From Lunularia cruciata (lineage: Eukaryota > Streptophyta > Marchantiopsida > Lunulariales > Lunulariaceae): a stretch of DNA of 64,000 nucleotides. The first letter of the stretch is position 1, and each line of letters begins with the position of its first letter. The DNA lies in NCBI GenBank assembly GCA_948567375.1, contig OX419757.1, forward strand, positions 59,458,001 to 59,522,000, in the 5' to 3' direction. Positions 33,867 to 46,761 of this stretch are shown here, in pieces. The notes beneath the pieces are model-generated. The model saw only the letters and a list, made by a program, of their open reading frames with translations. It was not told the DNA's origin and did no database searches. The translations under genes and the position numbers were made by a program.

Positions 33867-34255
33867 CTCCTCAATCTTAAAACTCATCTCTTTCTTAATC
33901 AATAACCTATCTGATTCTACCAATCTTTGTTGTGTATTACTCTCCCCACCATCTCCATCACTAGCCTTTCTAACTTTGCCAATCTATATGCTCTAATCCT
34001 CTTCTCATTCCTATAATGCATCTCTTTCTCTACAACTAGCCTATCTAACTCTACCAACTTCTCTACTCTATTGCACTCCCAACTAAAAGAACTACCTTGC
34101 TCCTCCTCATCTATTATCCTAACTCCATAAGTTGTATGCAACTCCTTCTCTACTCTACCACAAGGGTGCTCCTCATCACCCCCTAACCTAACCATAGGAA
34201 ATAGAGGAAATTTCTCTACTCTCACATCAATTAGAGGGTCAACATGGGAACTCAA
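33867..34255 (-). pseudogene. Unrecognised decayed coding region, N-terminal part
   Basis: A 112-residue open frame (33917-34255), acidic and rich in Arg/Glu with heptad-like spacing (VEKLVELDRLVVEKEMHYRN), extends toward the F LTR at 33860. It is probably the upstream part of the coding region at 31389-32687. Product unknown. Confidence 0.35.
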
Positions 34256-35090
34256 TACTCCACCATCAAATCCACAATCAACATAGAGTTGGTCATGTAT
34301 GCATAAACCTTTACAATATCAAACCAAACCCTTAAACCAACATAAATTGGAAACAATATCAAAACCAAGTATAGGAATTTGACTAAGAAAACCTAAGGCA
34401 AAAGCAATAAATATCACAAAATGTTCTTTTATTATGGTAGATAGAAGTTTGGTACAAGAAAACACACCATTTTCACAATGTTGTTTCACAATCTCTCACT
34501 CACACGCCTCTACATGCTCCTCATCTTGGCCTACTCCTTGTACTCCTTTCCTCCCTCTCCTTGATGGATATTGATCTCCTCCTCAGCTCCTCCAATTCTC
34601 TTGTATCTCACCTCATCTTCACCCATTTACCCTCCCTCCATAAATAAATGTTTGGAACCTAAGCTAAATGTGTCACCTTGAAGCGGCACCATCAGGATAG
34701 TGATGTTGCATGTGCACTACAACCAACTGTGCCTCAATATCATGAAACATGATCTTTGCCCAGTCATAATCCTCCAAAAGCCAATGGGTCATCTTTGTCT
34801 TGATTCCAAAGATCATATTTCCATGTATCACCTTTGGCCTCCTAGCCAAGATGAGAAGAGAACATATTATATAGAAAAATGGTCAAAATTTTGGATATGC
34901 ACATTGCCTCACCAAATATCTCCTAGTTGTCTGGTCCCTCATGGGAAAAAAATCCTCTATCAAACTATAAGGAATAATCTTCCTCCTCCTTAACCTCTCT
35001 TGGGGCAAAAAAAATTCTTCCTCTATCAAGCTCGGGCTAAGAGTGAGCACTCTCTACCAAACTCTGCAAGAATGAATATGCTTGTCCTAA
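34256..35090. other. Spacer without a recognised gene
   Basis: The 97-residue plus frame at 34700-34993 shows no motif. The minus strand has short Arg/Glu-rich stretches near 34500-34620. Nothing can be assigned. Confidence 0.4.
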
Positions 35091-35742
35091 TGTAATACCA
35101 AGAGCTAGCCATATGATCTAGATGTGAAATTCAGTTTGGTAACATCTAGAATGATGTTATACATGATGGCTAAAATAGATCAGATAGAAGTATCACCAAA
35201 AGGGTACTTCTACTAATAGGGCAAAAACCAAAATAGACTTGAGAACCTTAGAACCATTAGCTAGATATATGATTTAAAGGTGAGAATTGGTTTGGTAACA
35301 TTTGGAAGGATATTACACATGATGGACTAAACAGATCAGAAAGAGGTATCACCAAAATGGGACTTCTACTAATAGAGTAGAAACCAAAATATGCATGAAA
35401 TATTTGAAGGCAATTTCGGAGGCCTAAACGGATGAATTAGGCCTTGAAAACAACATAATTATGAGATTCCTATAGGAAGATTCTCTAAAAGATTCCCTCC
35501 AGTCAAAGCTTGTTTGACCAACCAGATAGGACCTAGACCAGACATGTCACCCATCCAAGTACGTAATCCAAGGGTGGAGCTTGCTAACACATCACCTATC
35601 TATGTGCCTAATCCTATGGTGGAGCTTCCTTGGAGGAGATCCTCTTTGTCTATATAATAAAGAGAAGGTGCTCCTTTGGGGCATCAAATGTTTGAGTGTG
35701 TAATCTGTGTTTTCTCTCTTCTTTTGTCCTCGGAGTATTACA
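35091..35742 (+). repeat. Solo LTR of family A with TSD CCTAA
   Basis: 652 bp from TGTAATACCAAG to GTATTACA, flanked by perfect CCTAA duplications at 35086-35090 and 35743-35747. A TATA-like ctatataataaag lies near 35650, about 90 bp before the end, which fixes the sense strand of the family. A segment of about 150-165 bp (the gatcagatagaagtatcacc block) occurs twice in its U3, at about 35178 and 35335. Confidence 0.95.
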
Positions 35743-36016
35743 CCTAACTAGTCACAAACTTGATACATAATGGACTCTAGAAAATGGAAACAAAATCAAT
35801 CATTCATAAGTGATTGAAATGGAACCAATAGATGATAATAATTGATTCAAATACTATTACATAAGGGTCCTCTAATACTCTACCATCATGGAAATCCCCA
35901 TGATAAATAATACGTATTTTTCCTATGAAATGAAGAAAGCAAATGATATCATCCACTTGAAAATGAAAGAGGTACTTCATAGTGATAATATTGTAAGCAT
36001 AATTGAGGTTCTATTT

Positions 36017-36721
36017 TTCAACACTCATTTGTGCATGTATGTAGTATTGTGATATTTAGTTTGGTATTACTAGTACTTGAGAGATATTATTTATATAGAA
36101 ATAAAGGATCGTTCTACATTAGTCATGATTAGCTAAAGTTAGTCATAGCTAAGATAAAGGGGACCTTGCTTTAGAGGAAGTGGAAAAGATGAGCACCACT
36201 ATTTTGGATTCTATTGTGTTGACTTGGTATTATTCCTAGGTGTTTGGCTTTGCGGAAAGAGTTGAGAACTCTTGGACCCACAAGCCTTTCTGTTTTGGAT
36301 TCTTCTATAGTCCAAGGATAGCCCATGTGAAGGAATCCTTGACTTAGTGGTTGGGTCAAGATAAGATCACATGCTTAGTGGAATATGCCCATATGGATGG
36401 ATATTCCTTCATATTTTTGACTTTACTTCACTTTTAGTCTAGTAACTTGAGTTATTTTAGTATTAGTAACTTTGGTGTATAACTATTTCACAAGTATATA
36501 AACAAGGAGTGAGGAGGTACTCATCATCCTTTCATTTGCAACTATCTCTCTCTCATTGAGTTCTCTAGTGAGCAATGTCTTGAGTCTTGGAGTGTTAGCA
36601 TTGGAGGAGTATGATGGAGTTGGAGTTCTTTACCTTCTTAGTCCATGGTGTGCTACCATAATAACCATTAGAGGTTCATCTTGAATAAGCCAGTCTGTCT
36701 CAAGAGACAGACCGGCTCATA
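36017..36721 (+). repeat. Family B LTR
   Basis: About 705 bp. The start is worn (ttcaacactcatttgtgc) and the end is GGCTCATA. Near the 3' end it has gtctgtctc aa gagacagac, a 9-bp inverted repeat with a 2-base spacer that the other B LTRs lack. No matching flanks. Confidence 0.8.
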
Positions 36722-37618
36722 GTTCAAAGATCCATAAACCATTGAAGCTAACTCTCTATTTATCTAAGTGTCATAAGTTAATGAAGAGTCATGAAACTAA
36801 CATGCCAATTAGTCATGTCAATTAAGCATAAAACCCACATCTATTACTCATCTTCCCATTCTTTTGTTGCATGCTTTTTCTCTTGCTATTCTTGTATACA
36901 ACATACCAAATATAATAGATTGGTGTGGTTGGACTAAGTCAATAAATTAGTTGCCAAAGAGAAGGTCTACTATTGTTTGTTAAAAAACTCCCTTTCACAT
37001 CCTTGGGGAAAAGACTCCTAAAACTCTCCATACTTGTGAATTCTTGAGACTTCCCAATTTTGAGTTATAGTTGTGTGTAGTGGCTTGGCTTAGGGTATGA
37101 ACAAGGCATGCGAGCTAATAAAATGGCCAAAAGGATGAGGACAATAGCTTTATTATTCTTTGCGGTAGTCACTATAGGGACTAAGGCAAGCATTGTCATA
37201 ATACATCATGAGTAGAACTTGGAGCGCCAAGGGTTGCATGTAGAAGTAATCAAGGATCAACAAGTGCAAACTCATAAGAGAAATAGCTGCAAGGCTCTCT
37301 TAGGCTTGACAACAAGGAAGAGAAGCATAGCAAAACTTGAGCACAAACAACATCAGCTAATGATTGGCATATTTAACTTTAGATAGTTCTAGTGAGCTTG
37401 ATTGTTGTTATGTCCAAGTTACACTTGCTTTCACTCACTATATATTGCATGTATTTATGCATCAAAAATTTCAAACCAAAACCAAAACTAAAAATTACAA
37501 TTTGAAGCAAAGTGCAAACACAACCAAGAAGCAATTAGGTATTCTATGTATATTGTGCATTCATTGTATATTGTGTACATTGTGTAGAACACATATATAT
37601 CATATGCATGGTCTAAGT
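36722..37618. other. Spacer without a recognised gene
   Basis: The plus frame 37364-37732 runs into the start of family C copy 2 and shows no motif. Nothing supportable is seen. Confidence 0.45.
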
Positions 37619-37991
37619 GATATTATGGTACCCACATTTGTTTTTGGTTATATTTTGAAGAAGAATTGTATAGTCAAAGTCATGTTGAACCCAAATTGGA
37701 TTAAAAGAAGGAGAATCATGTCTTTGGACTGAACCCAAAGTAAAGTGACTTTGTGTCAGGAAAATAGAACTCAGATCAGACTTGTCATAGAGAAACCCAA
37801 AGTAGGTATACTTTGCTTTGTGGTGATCAACCTGATGCAAAGACAATGTAACAACTTTCCTTTGGGTTATCAACCAAGAAAGTACAAGCAAGAAAATGGC
37901 TAAGGCACAAACTACTAAACTTGACAATGTGAGGAGGAACTCATGCAAAAGGTGTGATTACTAGTAAAGAATGACAAAGAAGCAACTACGC

Positions 37992-40215
37992 TGTCTTGTT
38001 GTGGTGTGCATAGCCCACAAAAAAGTGACTTATCATAATTTATTTCCACATCAGTGGGGTAGGTTGTATGCTAGATCCGATGGATGAGATGCTGCCATGT
38101 GAGAAATCTATATACATGTATGTGATTGGCCATATGGGTTACAATCTGATCATGTTTGAGAGCTCTGATGAATATAGATGAGGGTGAGTGGAGAGACCGG
38201 GGGTGTTTTAGTAAAGGAGTCTCAAGGAGGAGGAGGACATTGGAAGTGAGAGTTGTTGCAGTGCGCAAGTGATAGAACATCAAAGGAAGCATTTGAGCAT
38301 GAGATGTCCCATGCTCCTAATCTACCACTCCTAAATCCTTTTCTCATCAAGCTTCAGATTTTGCACGCTGACTACTTATGGGACTGGTTGGTGGCATGTT
38401 TCGGGGCAATATCTGTGGAGTTGGTGATGAGACACCCGGATCATATCATCCTTCCGGTGCTTACTTATGAGCATGTCTAGGACTTGAAAATATATGTGCT
38501 TTTATAGTTGGGGAATGCCTAAATTTTTGGTCATAAGCTTCAAGGTGGAGTTGTGGGATCCATTTGTCAAAAAGTAAAAAGACTAAAGGACAAATGTGCA
38601 AGAGATTGGTCCTAAGAGAGGAGTCTAAAGTTTTTTGACCATCGAGAGCATTTGGGGAGGTCATTTGGGAAAGGCAGACTATGGTTGGAAAGAGGAGCTA
38701 ATAGGCTACAATTTGAAGATAGAAATCATACAATTTGAGCTAATTCTAGGAGGAATATGATCAATTGAATCAAGGGGGTAAAATTCATACCCAAGAGCAC
38801 AAAGTAGGCAATTGAGAGAGCTTCTTGAAACATTTTCACTATTTATCAAGGAGAGTAGACAAAGTGCTTATAGTATTGAGGGTAATAAATTCCAGTTTTG
38901 GATCAATCTCAAATCAGATCTGGTTGATTGAAGTTGAAACTCTTGAGATGTAAGGTGATAGAAAGGAGCTAGTGATCAGGTTTGGAGTTTTGATCACTCT
39001 CCAAGTTGTGATTCAAGTTGCATTATGAAAATTTCCAGTGTTTTTGGTAGGTAGGGTTTTCAACTCTATGTGAAGGTTTCATGTGAGTTCTTCAAATAGA
39101 GAAATCAAGGTCTTGGATCAAGTATACTTGGGTCTATAGAGCTCACAAGTTAGCCCAACTCAGGAATTGATCCACATCTAGGGATTGGGGTTGGATTAGG
39201 CCATAAAACTTTGTAGAGTGTTAAAAAAGAGCACAAAAAACTACTAGATAAAAATTTGGTGGGCTCTAGACTCATAGAGAGGGAGATCTGATGCAACAAG
39301 TTTTCTTGAAAAGACTATCGTAAGCTCGGAGGAGCACTTCTTTCTTCAATCATAATTGAATGTCGATTCTCTCACTTTTGTGACTATGATTGAGAGTTCA
39401 GATTTCCAGAGTGTTGTTTGAGGATCAAGTGTACATCTGATTTAGAAATCAGGGGAAAGTTGGCAAGAACCAAGGGCAAAACCCTAAAATAGGGATTTTG
39501 AAATTAGGGTGAAAGTTGTGAAACATCTTGCCAACTTTGAGAGCTTGTCAAGGGACCTATAGTGATCTGATTGAGGCCTATTTTATGTCATTGGAAATTT
39601 TATCTCATAGGCTTTCTGCTGCATTCTAGAACTCTCAAATCCAAGCTACACAAAAAAGTTATAGTTATATGAGTTGCATAGAGTTTTCCCCATCAAGAAT
39701 ACATAGGAATTCTCCACTTGGAGTAGAAAATTGTTGAGATCTGAAGTTCAGATTGGAAAAGGCTTGGATTATAGGTTGAAATGAGCTTGATGATAGAGTA
39801 AGAAGGCTCTAAAGCTCTTTTCCGACAAAAATCATAGAGAGTTGTTGCCATATTCTTATGATTGGATCCTCTTTGTGCTTGTATGCTTGTTTGTACGCCC
39901 AATGGGTTTGCATCGATGTGTGAGCATTGCGCTTAGGTTATTTCCTTCTAGAAGTGTTGTCTTTTTCTCCTTGGTAATGTTGGAGGTGATGACCAATAGA
40001 CCAGGAGTGCATGTTTTGATGATAAGTTAGGTTGCCCATCACTACCCTTCCCAATGGCAAAAATACTAGTTACAAGAGAGGAGGGTTCTGGAGATTAGGT
40101 AATGAGTGTGTTCAAACAATTAGTTATGGTTTTTTCTATAGCCTTTAATATGTAGTCTCCACAGCTTGGCACCTTGTGTGTTCCCAAGGAGAGAAAAGAA
40201 AAGTACAAAAATGCA
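37992..40215. other. Extra segment inside family C copy 2, nature unknown
   Basis: The segment is absent from copies 1 and 3, where aagaatgac is followed within a few dozen bases by actataaaatcaag. No terminal repeats or target duplication are clear. The plus reading around 38253-38650 gives LRNPFL-type and ILPVLTYEHVWDL-type stretches with some stops, so it may be an old coding insert. Boundaries are approximate. Confidence 0.45.
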
Positions 40216-40436
40216 TTTAAGAACTATAAAATCAAGACTTCATCAAAGGGATTTTGAAATGTCACACTAGTATCCTCACCCATTAAGTAGTTGACCTGAA
40301 GGAGTGCCTGTAGCGGAGCTATCCAATAATTTGATTTCTAACAGTCCTAAGGGAGTTAGAATGAGATTGTAAGAAAAAAATGCTTTGTATTATCTTGAGA
40401 CCAAGAGATGGTAGAATTATCTTCTAGCTACCACGA

Positions 40437-42936
40437 GTGAGAGATCGCAAGATACCAATGAAGGGCAAGATGAGTCCCTCACTCGCAATGAGAAATCATG
40501 TGATTTGGAGGTCAGACATGATAGCAAGGATCAAAGTTTTGAGTAGACTTTGGATCACTTTTTTGGCCTCAAACCAAAACTTGAGTTTTCTAGGTTTCAT
40601 GGCAAAAGTAGTTGTGAGAGATTGTGAGGAGGGACTTGAGGACAAAGAGAAGAGAGGCAATTTGGCTTGATGGACAAAGTTGGATTGGAGATTGGTTCTA
40701 GAGAGAGAGGCTAGTGAGGAAACCAGGGCTACATTCCTTGGGAAAGGAATGTAGCCCTAGAAGGAGAGTCGGTGGAGGAGATTGAAGAAATTTGTAATTC
40801 CTTCACTATGTCGTGTATGAAGAATGGATATAACGTCAATAACTATTGAGACCCGGTGAGGCAAAGCATTGTTGAGGCAATGATTGCGCTCTTCAAGCCA
40901 GATCAAACCATGTATGTGATGAAGCACCAAATAGTATTTTTCCACCAAATGTTTGTAGGAGCACCGGTGAATTGGGCAAAGTGTTTTCACCAAAAAATAT
41001 GGTAGATGGTGTGGTGTTGGAGAGATCAAGCCACTCCCTACTATCTGGTGCCATTTGCCGCACATCTCCACTTTGGGTTGAACCTGATGGAGGCAAAGAA
41101 AAGGAAGATGATGTTTGACTTTCATCTAGATTTATGAAAAGAAGTAGATGAGGAAGAGTAGCAATACATCCAACATATCCAAAGTAGTGATGAGGACTAT
41201 GCAAGAATAGGCCAACACATGAAGGTTGCAGTGAATATTCCAAAGACAAAGAAGAGAAGTCATCTTGTGGAGATGGTGTCACCAAAAGACAAGAAACATG
41301 AACATGAAGCACAATATTGTGATAATTGATGAGTCATCAAGAGCAAAAGAATTAGATGGAAAATCCGAGTATAAGTCAAAAGACTCAAGAGAAGAAGAAG
41401 AAGAACAGGAGCTTATGTTGTGAAGTGAATAGTCAAGCAATGGAAATGAGGATAAACCCAAAGCTCAACAACGGGGAGAGAACAATGTTGAGGATGAAGA
41501 TTGAGAGTTCCATGCTGCATGTTCCATGGGAGGAGGAGATATTCCATGTTTGGAATTGCCATGGACAAATATTGAAGAAACCCAAGAAGCCGAGCCAAAG
41601 TTGGGGTTATAGAAAGGGATGAGATCAAAGAGAAGTGCACATACTGCAATTGCAGAACCAAGTAAAGCAAGCCCAATAGATGAGGAAGGATAAAGCTCAG
41701 ATGAGATGCCTCTGAGAGTGAGAATTGAGACTTTGGAGTAAAGGTCAAGTAGAAGAAGTGAAGAATGCAGAGCTCGTAGATCAAGAAACTGAAAGAGACT
41801 TTGATGGGGTGGAGTACTTGTCAAAGATTGTCTGTCCATTGTTGTTGCAACTAAAGAAGAAGAGAGAAGAAACGAGGGGAAGTCATTGAAAGTTGAAGGA
41901 TGAATTGAGAGTCGTACAATACATGAGTGAAGAAATTTTGGAGTTAAGAAGGAAGTTAATCCAAGGAGAAAGGGAAGTAGAAGAACTTCATGCTGAAGTA
42001 GAACTCAAGAGGAAGGAAATTAAGAGCTTGACCAGAGACTTTGTAAAGAGAGGCAAAGCAATGGCAAAGCAAGATGAAGATCAAAGGGAGTAGATGGCAA
42101 AGATTGGGATATTAAGGGTAGAAGTGCATGATGCTTGAGTAGAAGTTATTCATTTGAAGGCTATGGCCGTAGTGATGGGGCAAGGGTTGGATAGTTTAAA
42201 AATGAGTGTTGTAGAGAAAGATCGAGCTTGGAAAAGAGAATTAATTGTGCAAAGTCAGGAGGAGGAAAGGTTGCAAGGGGTGATCATAGGAATGGAAGTG
42301 CAACTCAGATAGAATGTGAAGGAGAAGGAAGCATTAAAAGCCAAGTTGGAAGATGAGGTGAAGATGTATAAGGAGGAGTTACAAGTGGAGAGAGAGAAAT
42401 TGAAGATACCTAAGCTAGAGACTGTTGAGGAAGTAGTAGTGCAAGTGAAGGTAGTGCTCAACACGGTATCAAAATTTCAGTTGGAGGAAGCAAGACTGCA
42501 TGAATTGAAATTGCTAGTGCACAAGACAAGGAAGAAGGAAGCAAAGGTTGTAAATTTGAATAAGTTATTGATTATTTTAGGGGAGACAGTAGATAGGAAG
42601 ATGTTAGAGGCAAGAGAGAATGCTTGGCTTAGATTAGATGTAGCAAGGAAGGAGTTAGATGAGATTTGGGGTAAGCCAAAGAAGGACATCCGATCCAAAG
42701 TAGGAGAGGTAGGAATGAAAGATACTTTAGATGAGCTTTTTGAGTTATTAGAAAAAATTGGATCAAAGAATAAAGATGTAGGTAGATTATCCATGAGCTC
42801 AATTGCAATTCATAAAGAAGAAGTAAAAGAAAGGGTAGAAGATTTAGAAATATTAGATAGACCCAAAGAAGGGGAAATACTTGAACTAGAATCTGGTTTG
42901 GGACCCAAAGTTGAAGTTGACATCAGATTGGAGTAG
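40437..42936 (+). pseudogene. Family C coiled-coil protein gene, copy 2 (broken)
   Basis: It is collinear with the gene at 49277-51821. The N-terminal region at 40437-41120 is broken by stops. The acidic linker lies around 41300-41600. The coiled-coil C-terminal part is open at 41893-42093 and at 42316-42936, the latter giving 206 residues of Lys/Glu-rich heptads and the tail MSSIAIHKEEVKERVEDLEI. Function unknown. Confidence 0.7.
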
Positions 42937-43723
42937 TAACACTTTTGAGATTTGAATAGATGTATTGTCATTTTGGATTTGCAAGTTGGTAAAGTTGTTA
43001 TAGAATGGTATTTTAGTTAGTTAACTATTGAAGTGCTCAACCTATTTAAAGGATGCATTTGCAATGTTGTGTTTTTCAGTATGTATATTTTTGAAGTTGA
43101 TAAAGTGAACTGTTGAATCTTGGTGCTCATCATTCAGCTTAATTTCAAGTATCAATCCTATGTGTGTTTGTGAATGTTTGGAGAATTTCAAAGTGCAAGT
43201 CAGTGTGCTTCTTGGCTGTTGGATTACGTAGCGCTGATCTTCATTTTGTGTGGTTGATCTTGAGTGAAGTGTAATCAAAGCAATGCCTTGATAGATCTGA
43301 GAGGAATTGTAGTATTGGTAGTATTTTGCAATTATGAGTGCAATGTGGGATTGATGCAAATCAATTTCAATCAAGGAAGTTGTGCCTTCAGTGGAGGGGT
43401 AGAACACAATTCTAAGGTAAGATTTTTTTGTAGTGAAGTAGCCTTCTTCAAGAAAATCTGAATCATCACAATCAAGATTGTTTGGAAAGATTTGATGGAG
43501 TTGTGATTGTGGAATGTTAATTTGTGACAAGACTATGATCAATGCTTGTCACTCTCTTTTGGGTGTGGTTTCTACTTGAGAGATTAAAGACTTAACCAAG
43601 AAGAATTGAAGTGTTCTTGTTTACTTTGTATTTGACCATTCGTATTGACTCATATCTCTATGAGAACAAACTTTATTTACCTAATTACCAAAAAAGTGAT
43701 ACTTGCTTGGTTGTCACAAATAT

Positions 43724-44642
43724 GCATGGCTACAAGGTTAGGGAATTGGGTCAGCATGGCCTGCACAAGGACAATTTGTCAATAGTTTATGTGAGCAATT
43801 TTAGGCAGATTCGAAAAATTCTCATATCCTACGGACAAACATTGCAATAATTTTGAGCTTGATGGACTCACAAGTGATTGGTGATACTAGATGGTAATGA
43901 AAATTTTCAAACCCATTGCATCTAGATCAGATTCTTGATTTACTTTAATTGTGCCTGTGATCTGGACTGTGTTCATCTAACACCACATGACAGAGGTTAC
44001 ATAAGCAGTTGTATTGTGAAACTAAATGATCACGGGTCTTTCTTTGATTTCCTCCAGGTATTCTTCCTCAACCAATTGATCATAATCAGAATTTTCCATT
44101 ATAGACCTGTTCCTTGTCTTTCTTCAATGTGAAATTCCACCTTCTTCTCTTTCCTTCCAATTTGCCATTGCTCTCTTGTTCTCCATCTCCCCAAATTTCT
44201 CTAGTCTTCTTCTCAACTATTTCTCTCCTTCTCCTTGAATATTCTTCTCTTTAGCTACTCTTCAACTGCTATGGTATCAAATACTCTCAGCTTAAACTCT
44301 TGTTCTCCATCTCTCTCCCCCCAAATTTTCCTTCCTCTCTTTCTTTCCAATTTTCTCCAATTTCTTCTAAATTGCTACTCTTCCTCTCACTCTCCCTAAT
44401 TTTCTCATATTTGCTTCTAAGTTGATGCTCTCCCTCTCCTTGACTCTCCTTCTCTTTTGCTCTCCTTAAACTGCCTGATTTCTTTCTCTTGTGAAAACTA
44501 AAGTTTTTGATTTTCTCTTTCAAAATTTCACTCTACTCAACTTTCTCCATGCACTCTTTCAAATTCCCACTCTCTAATGAACTCTTGCTCTCCCTTGAAA
44601 TCTCACTCCTTCTTGTTGCTCTTTTTATTCTTCTATCACTCT
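43724..44642. other. Spacer with a pyrimidine-rich tract
   Basis: From about 44130 to 44640 the plus strand is strongly CT-rich (many ctctcc and ttcttctc words), a simple-sequence-like tract of about 500 bp. Antisense frames through it are only low-complexity Lys/Glu/Arg and are not called genes. No other feature is seen. Confidence 0.6.
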
Positions 44643-45079
44643 TGTAACAATATGGAGTTTATTGATGAGTTAATCAAGGCTAACAAAGTAGAAAATAGGC
44701 CAAATTAGCCTAGAATATCCTAGAAGTATCTAGGAATCTTCTTGGGAAGCTCCTCAATTAGCTTAGTCTGCATTCCAAGTATGTAGCTTTTAGAAGGAAG
44801 CTTCCCAAGAAGCTTCCAACTAGCTTAGCTTGCACACCAAGTAAGCAATTTCTAGAAGGAAGTTTCTTGAGAAGTTTCTTGGTTAACTTGGCTTGCACTC
44901 CAAGAAGGTGGCTTTAGAAAGCTTCTTTAGAAGCTTCTCAAGAGCCTTGTATGCTCCTTGTAAATACCAAAGCCAAGCTCATGCTAGGTATTTAGAGTTT
45001 CTCATTCAAGTGTTCCAATGTGATCTTCCACTCCGGTCTTCCATTCTCCTATTTCTCTCCTTGGTCTTGGTCTTTTACA
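44643..45079 (+). repeat. Solo LTR of family F, copy 3, with TSD ACTCT
   Basis: 437 bp from TGTAACAATATGG to TCTTTTACA, flanked by ACTCT at 44638-44642 and 45080-45084. TATA region: tgtaaataccaa near 44960. The GAA/TTC blocks are present (aagcttcc, ttctagaa) but more worn than in copies 1 and 2. Confidence 0.95.
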
Positions 45080-45315
45080 ACTCTAAAGCAGAGTTTCTAG
45101 ACCTTGAACTTTCATGAATTTATATTCTCATCCATGTTTGATATATACCCAAATATCCTTTCAAATATCAATATTACAACTTCTTGCCATAGATATTGCC
45201 ACCCCTTTGACCTTATAGCTGAACTCCATACCTTTGGCCTTTAAATCTACCATTCCTTTGGCCTAATAAAAACCTTCATTGGGTGCAAAAAATTTCTCAA
45301 AAGCTTCCACTATAC

Positions 45316-46001
45316 TATAACATTTGTTGGTGCATTTATGCTCCATTTGGATATTTATTTTGGTATTGTAAATATTGATATATTGTTTATATGGGGCTAA
45401 ACTAAACTTCTATCTCAGTCATGATAAGCTAAGTTACTCATAGTTGAGATAGAGGTGACTCCATTTTAGAAGTAGAAAAAGTGAGCATCACTAGTGTATG
45501 AGTGTATTGACTTTATAATATTCCTATGTGTTTGGCTTTGAGGAAAAAGGTGAGAACTCTTGGACCATAAGCCTTTTTGATTTGGATTCTTCTATAGTCC
45601 AAAGATAGCCCATGTGAAGGAATTCTTGATTAACTAGTTAGACCAAGATAAGACCACAAGCTCAGGGAATTATTCCCATGAGTTTGAATATTTCTTCATA
45701 CCTTTGACTTTATATGACTTTTTGCCTAGTAACTTGAGTTACTCTTGCAATTAGTAACTTTGGTGTGTAACCATTTCACAAGTATATAAACTAAGGATGA
45801 AGAGGTACTCATCATCCTTTCATTGGTGACTATCTCTCTCTTTGACTTCTCTATTGAGTAATACCTTGAGTCTTGGAGGTGTCTTTGTCCTAGCCTTGGA
45901 GGAGTGTGATGTAGTTTAGATTCTTTGCCTTCTTAGTCCATGGTGCAACACCTTAATAATCATCAGAGGTTCATCCTAAGTGAGAGATAGGCCAGCTCAT
46001 A
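45316..46001 (+). repeat. Family B LTR
   Basis: About 686 bp from TATAACATTTG to AGCTCATA, resembling most the B LTR at 32688. The flanks (tatac, gtatt) do not match as a duplication. No B internal sequence is adjacent. Confidence 0.75.
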
Positions 46002-46374
46002 GTATTTCACTCCAACAAAATCTCACTAACAACCAACAAATCCTACATATACTTCCTTGCAAAAATATTTGCCCTCTTAATTTGGATTTTGATAATTGAT
46101 AAAGTGCACTCACACATCAACTCATACTCCATGTGTCTTTCATGCATCTCTTTTGGGTATGGGATCCCTTGTCCAATGTTGGGTTTTCATTCTTACATTT
46201 CACAAGTCTGGAGTATGGCATCCATTCTATTTTTTCACGCTCATGTATACCGTGCATATTGCCCAAGGACTATATATTTACACACACCATGCATACCAAG
46301 TTCCATACCTCTAAGACTTAAGGCTTTGTAATATGGATTCCTTTATTGATTACCATACCATTCCATACCATACC

Positions 46375-46761
46375 TGTAAAAGACCAAGACCGAGGAGAGA
46401 AATAGGAGAATAGAAACTCACATTGGGACACTTGAATGAGGGAAAACTCTGAATACCTAGCATGAGCTTTGGCTTTGGTATTTATAGGTAGCATACAAAG
46501 CCCTTGAGAAGCTTCTCAAAAAGCTTTCCAGAGTCGCTTTCTTAGAGTGCAAGCCAAGTTAACAAGGAAGTTTCTTAAGAAGCTTTCTTCTAGAAGCCGC
46601 TTACTTGGCGTGCAAGCTAAGCTAGTTAGAAGCTTCTAGAAGCTACCTGCTTGGGGCCCAAGTTAACTAATAAAATGATTCTAGAATATTCTCAGCTAAT
46701 TTGGCTTATATTATACTTTGTTGGCCTTACTAACTCCGTCACTAAACTCCATATTGTTACA
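46375..46761 (-). repeat. Solo LTR of family F, copy 4, with TSD ATACC
   Basis: 387 bp from TGTAAAAG to TTGTTACA, flanked by perfect ATACC at 46370-46374 and 46762-46766. It keeps TTCtaGAAtaTTC at 46679-46691 but lacks one of the aagcttc blocks of copies 1 and 2, which explains its shorter length. The target was a palindromic site of taccata repeats. Confidence 0.95.

Larger units (their letters stand above)
37624..43718 (+). mobile_element. Family C element, copy 2, with about 2.2 kb of extra DNA
   Basis: Start TATGGTACCCACATTTG and end TTGTCACA are those of copies 1 and 3. The flanks GATAT (37619-37623) and AATAT (43719-43723) match at four of five bases. Compared with the other copies, extra DNA of about 2.2 kb lies between roughly 37992 and 40215, in the 5' non-coding part. 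The coding part is more decayed than in copy 3, and the conserved 3' non-coding region (42940-43718) is complete. Confidence 0.8.

Noticed and set aside
36171-36359. 62-residue antisense frame found again at 15476-15664, 52737-52925 and 56135-56323
   Set aside because: All copies lie at the same place in B LTRs and are similar only because the LTRs are. The frame is broken in the older LTRs at 32688 and 45316, and there is no sign of selection.
32688-36721. Reading the two B LTRs at 32688 and 36017 as the ends of one element
   Set aside because: The outer flanks (tgaca, gttca) do not match, no primer-binding site or purine tract is next to them, and the interior carries no B coding sequence.
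41413-41839. Overlapping 120-residue minus-strand open frames
   Set aside because: They are antisense to the acidic linker of family C copy 2 and have no motif of their own.
44240-44300. tggtatcaaatactctc as a primer-binding site
   Set aside because: It lies in a simple CT-rich tract with no LTR end before it; a chance match.
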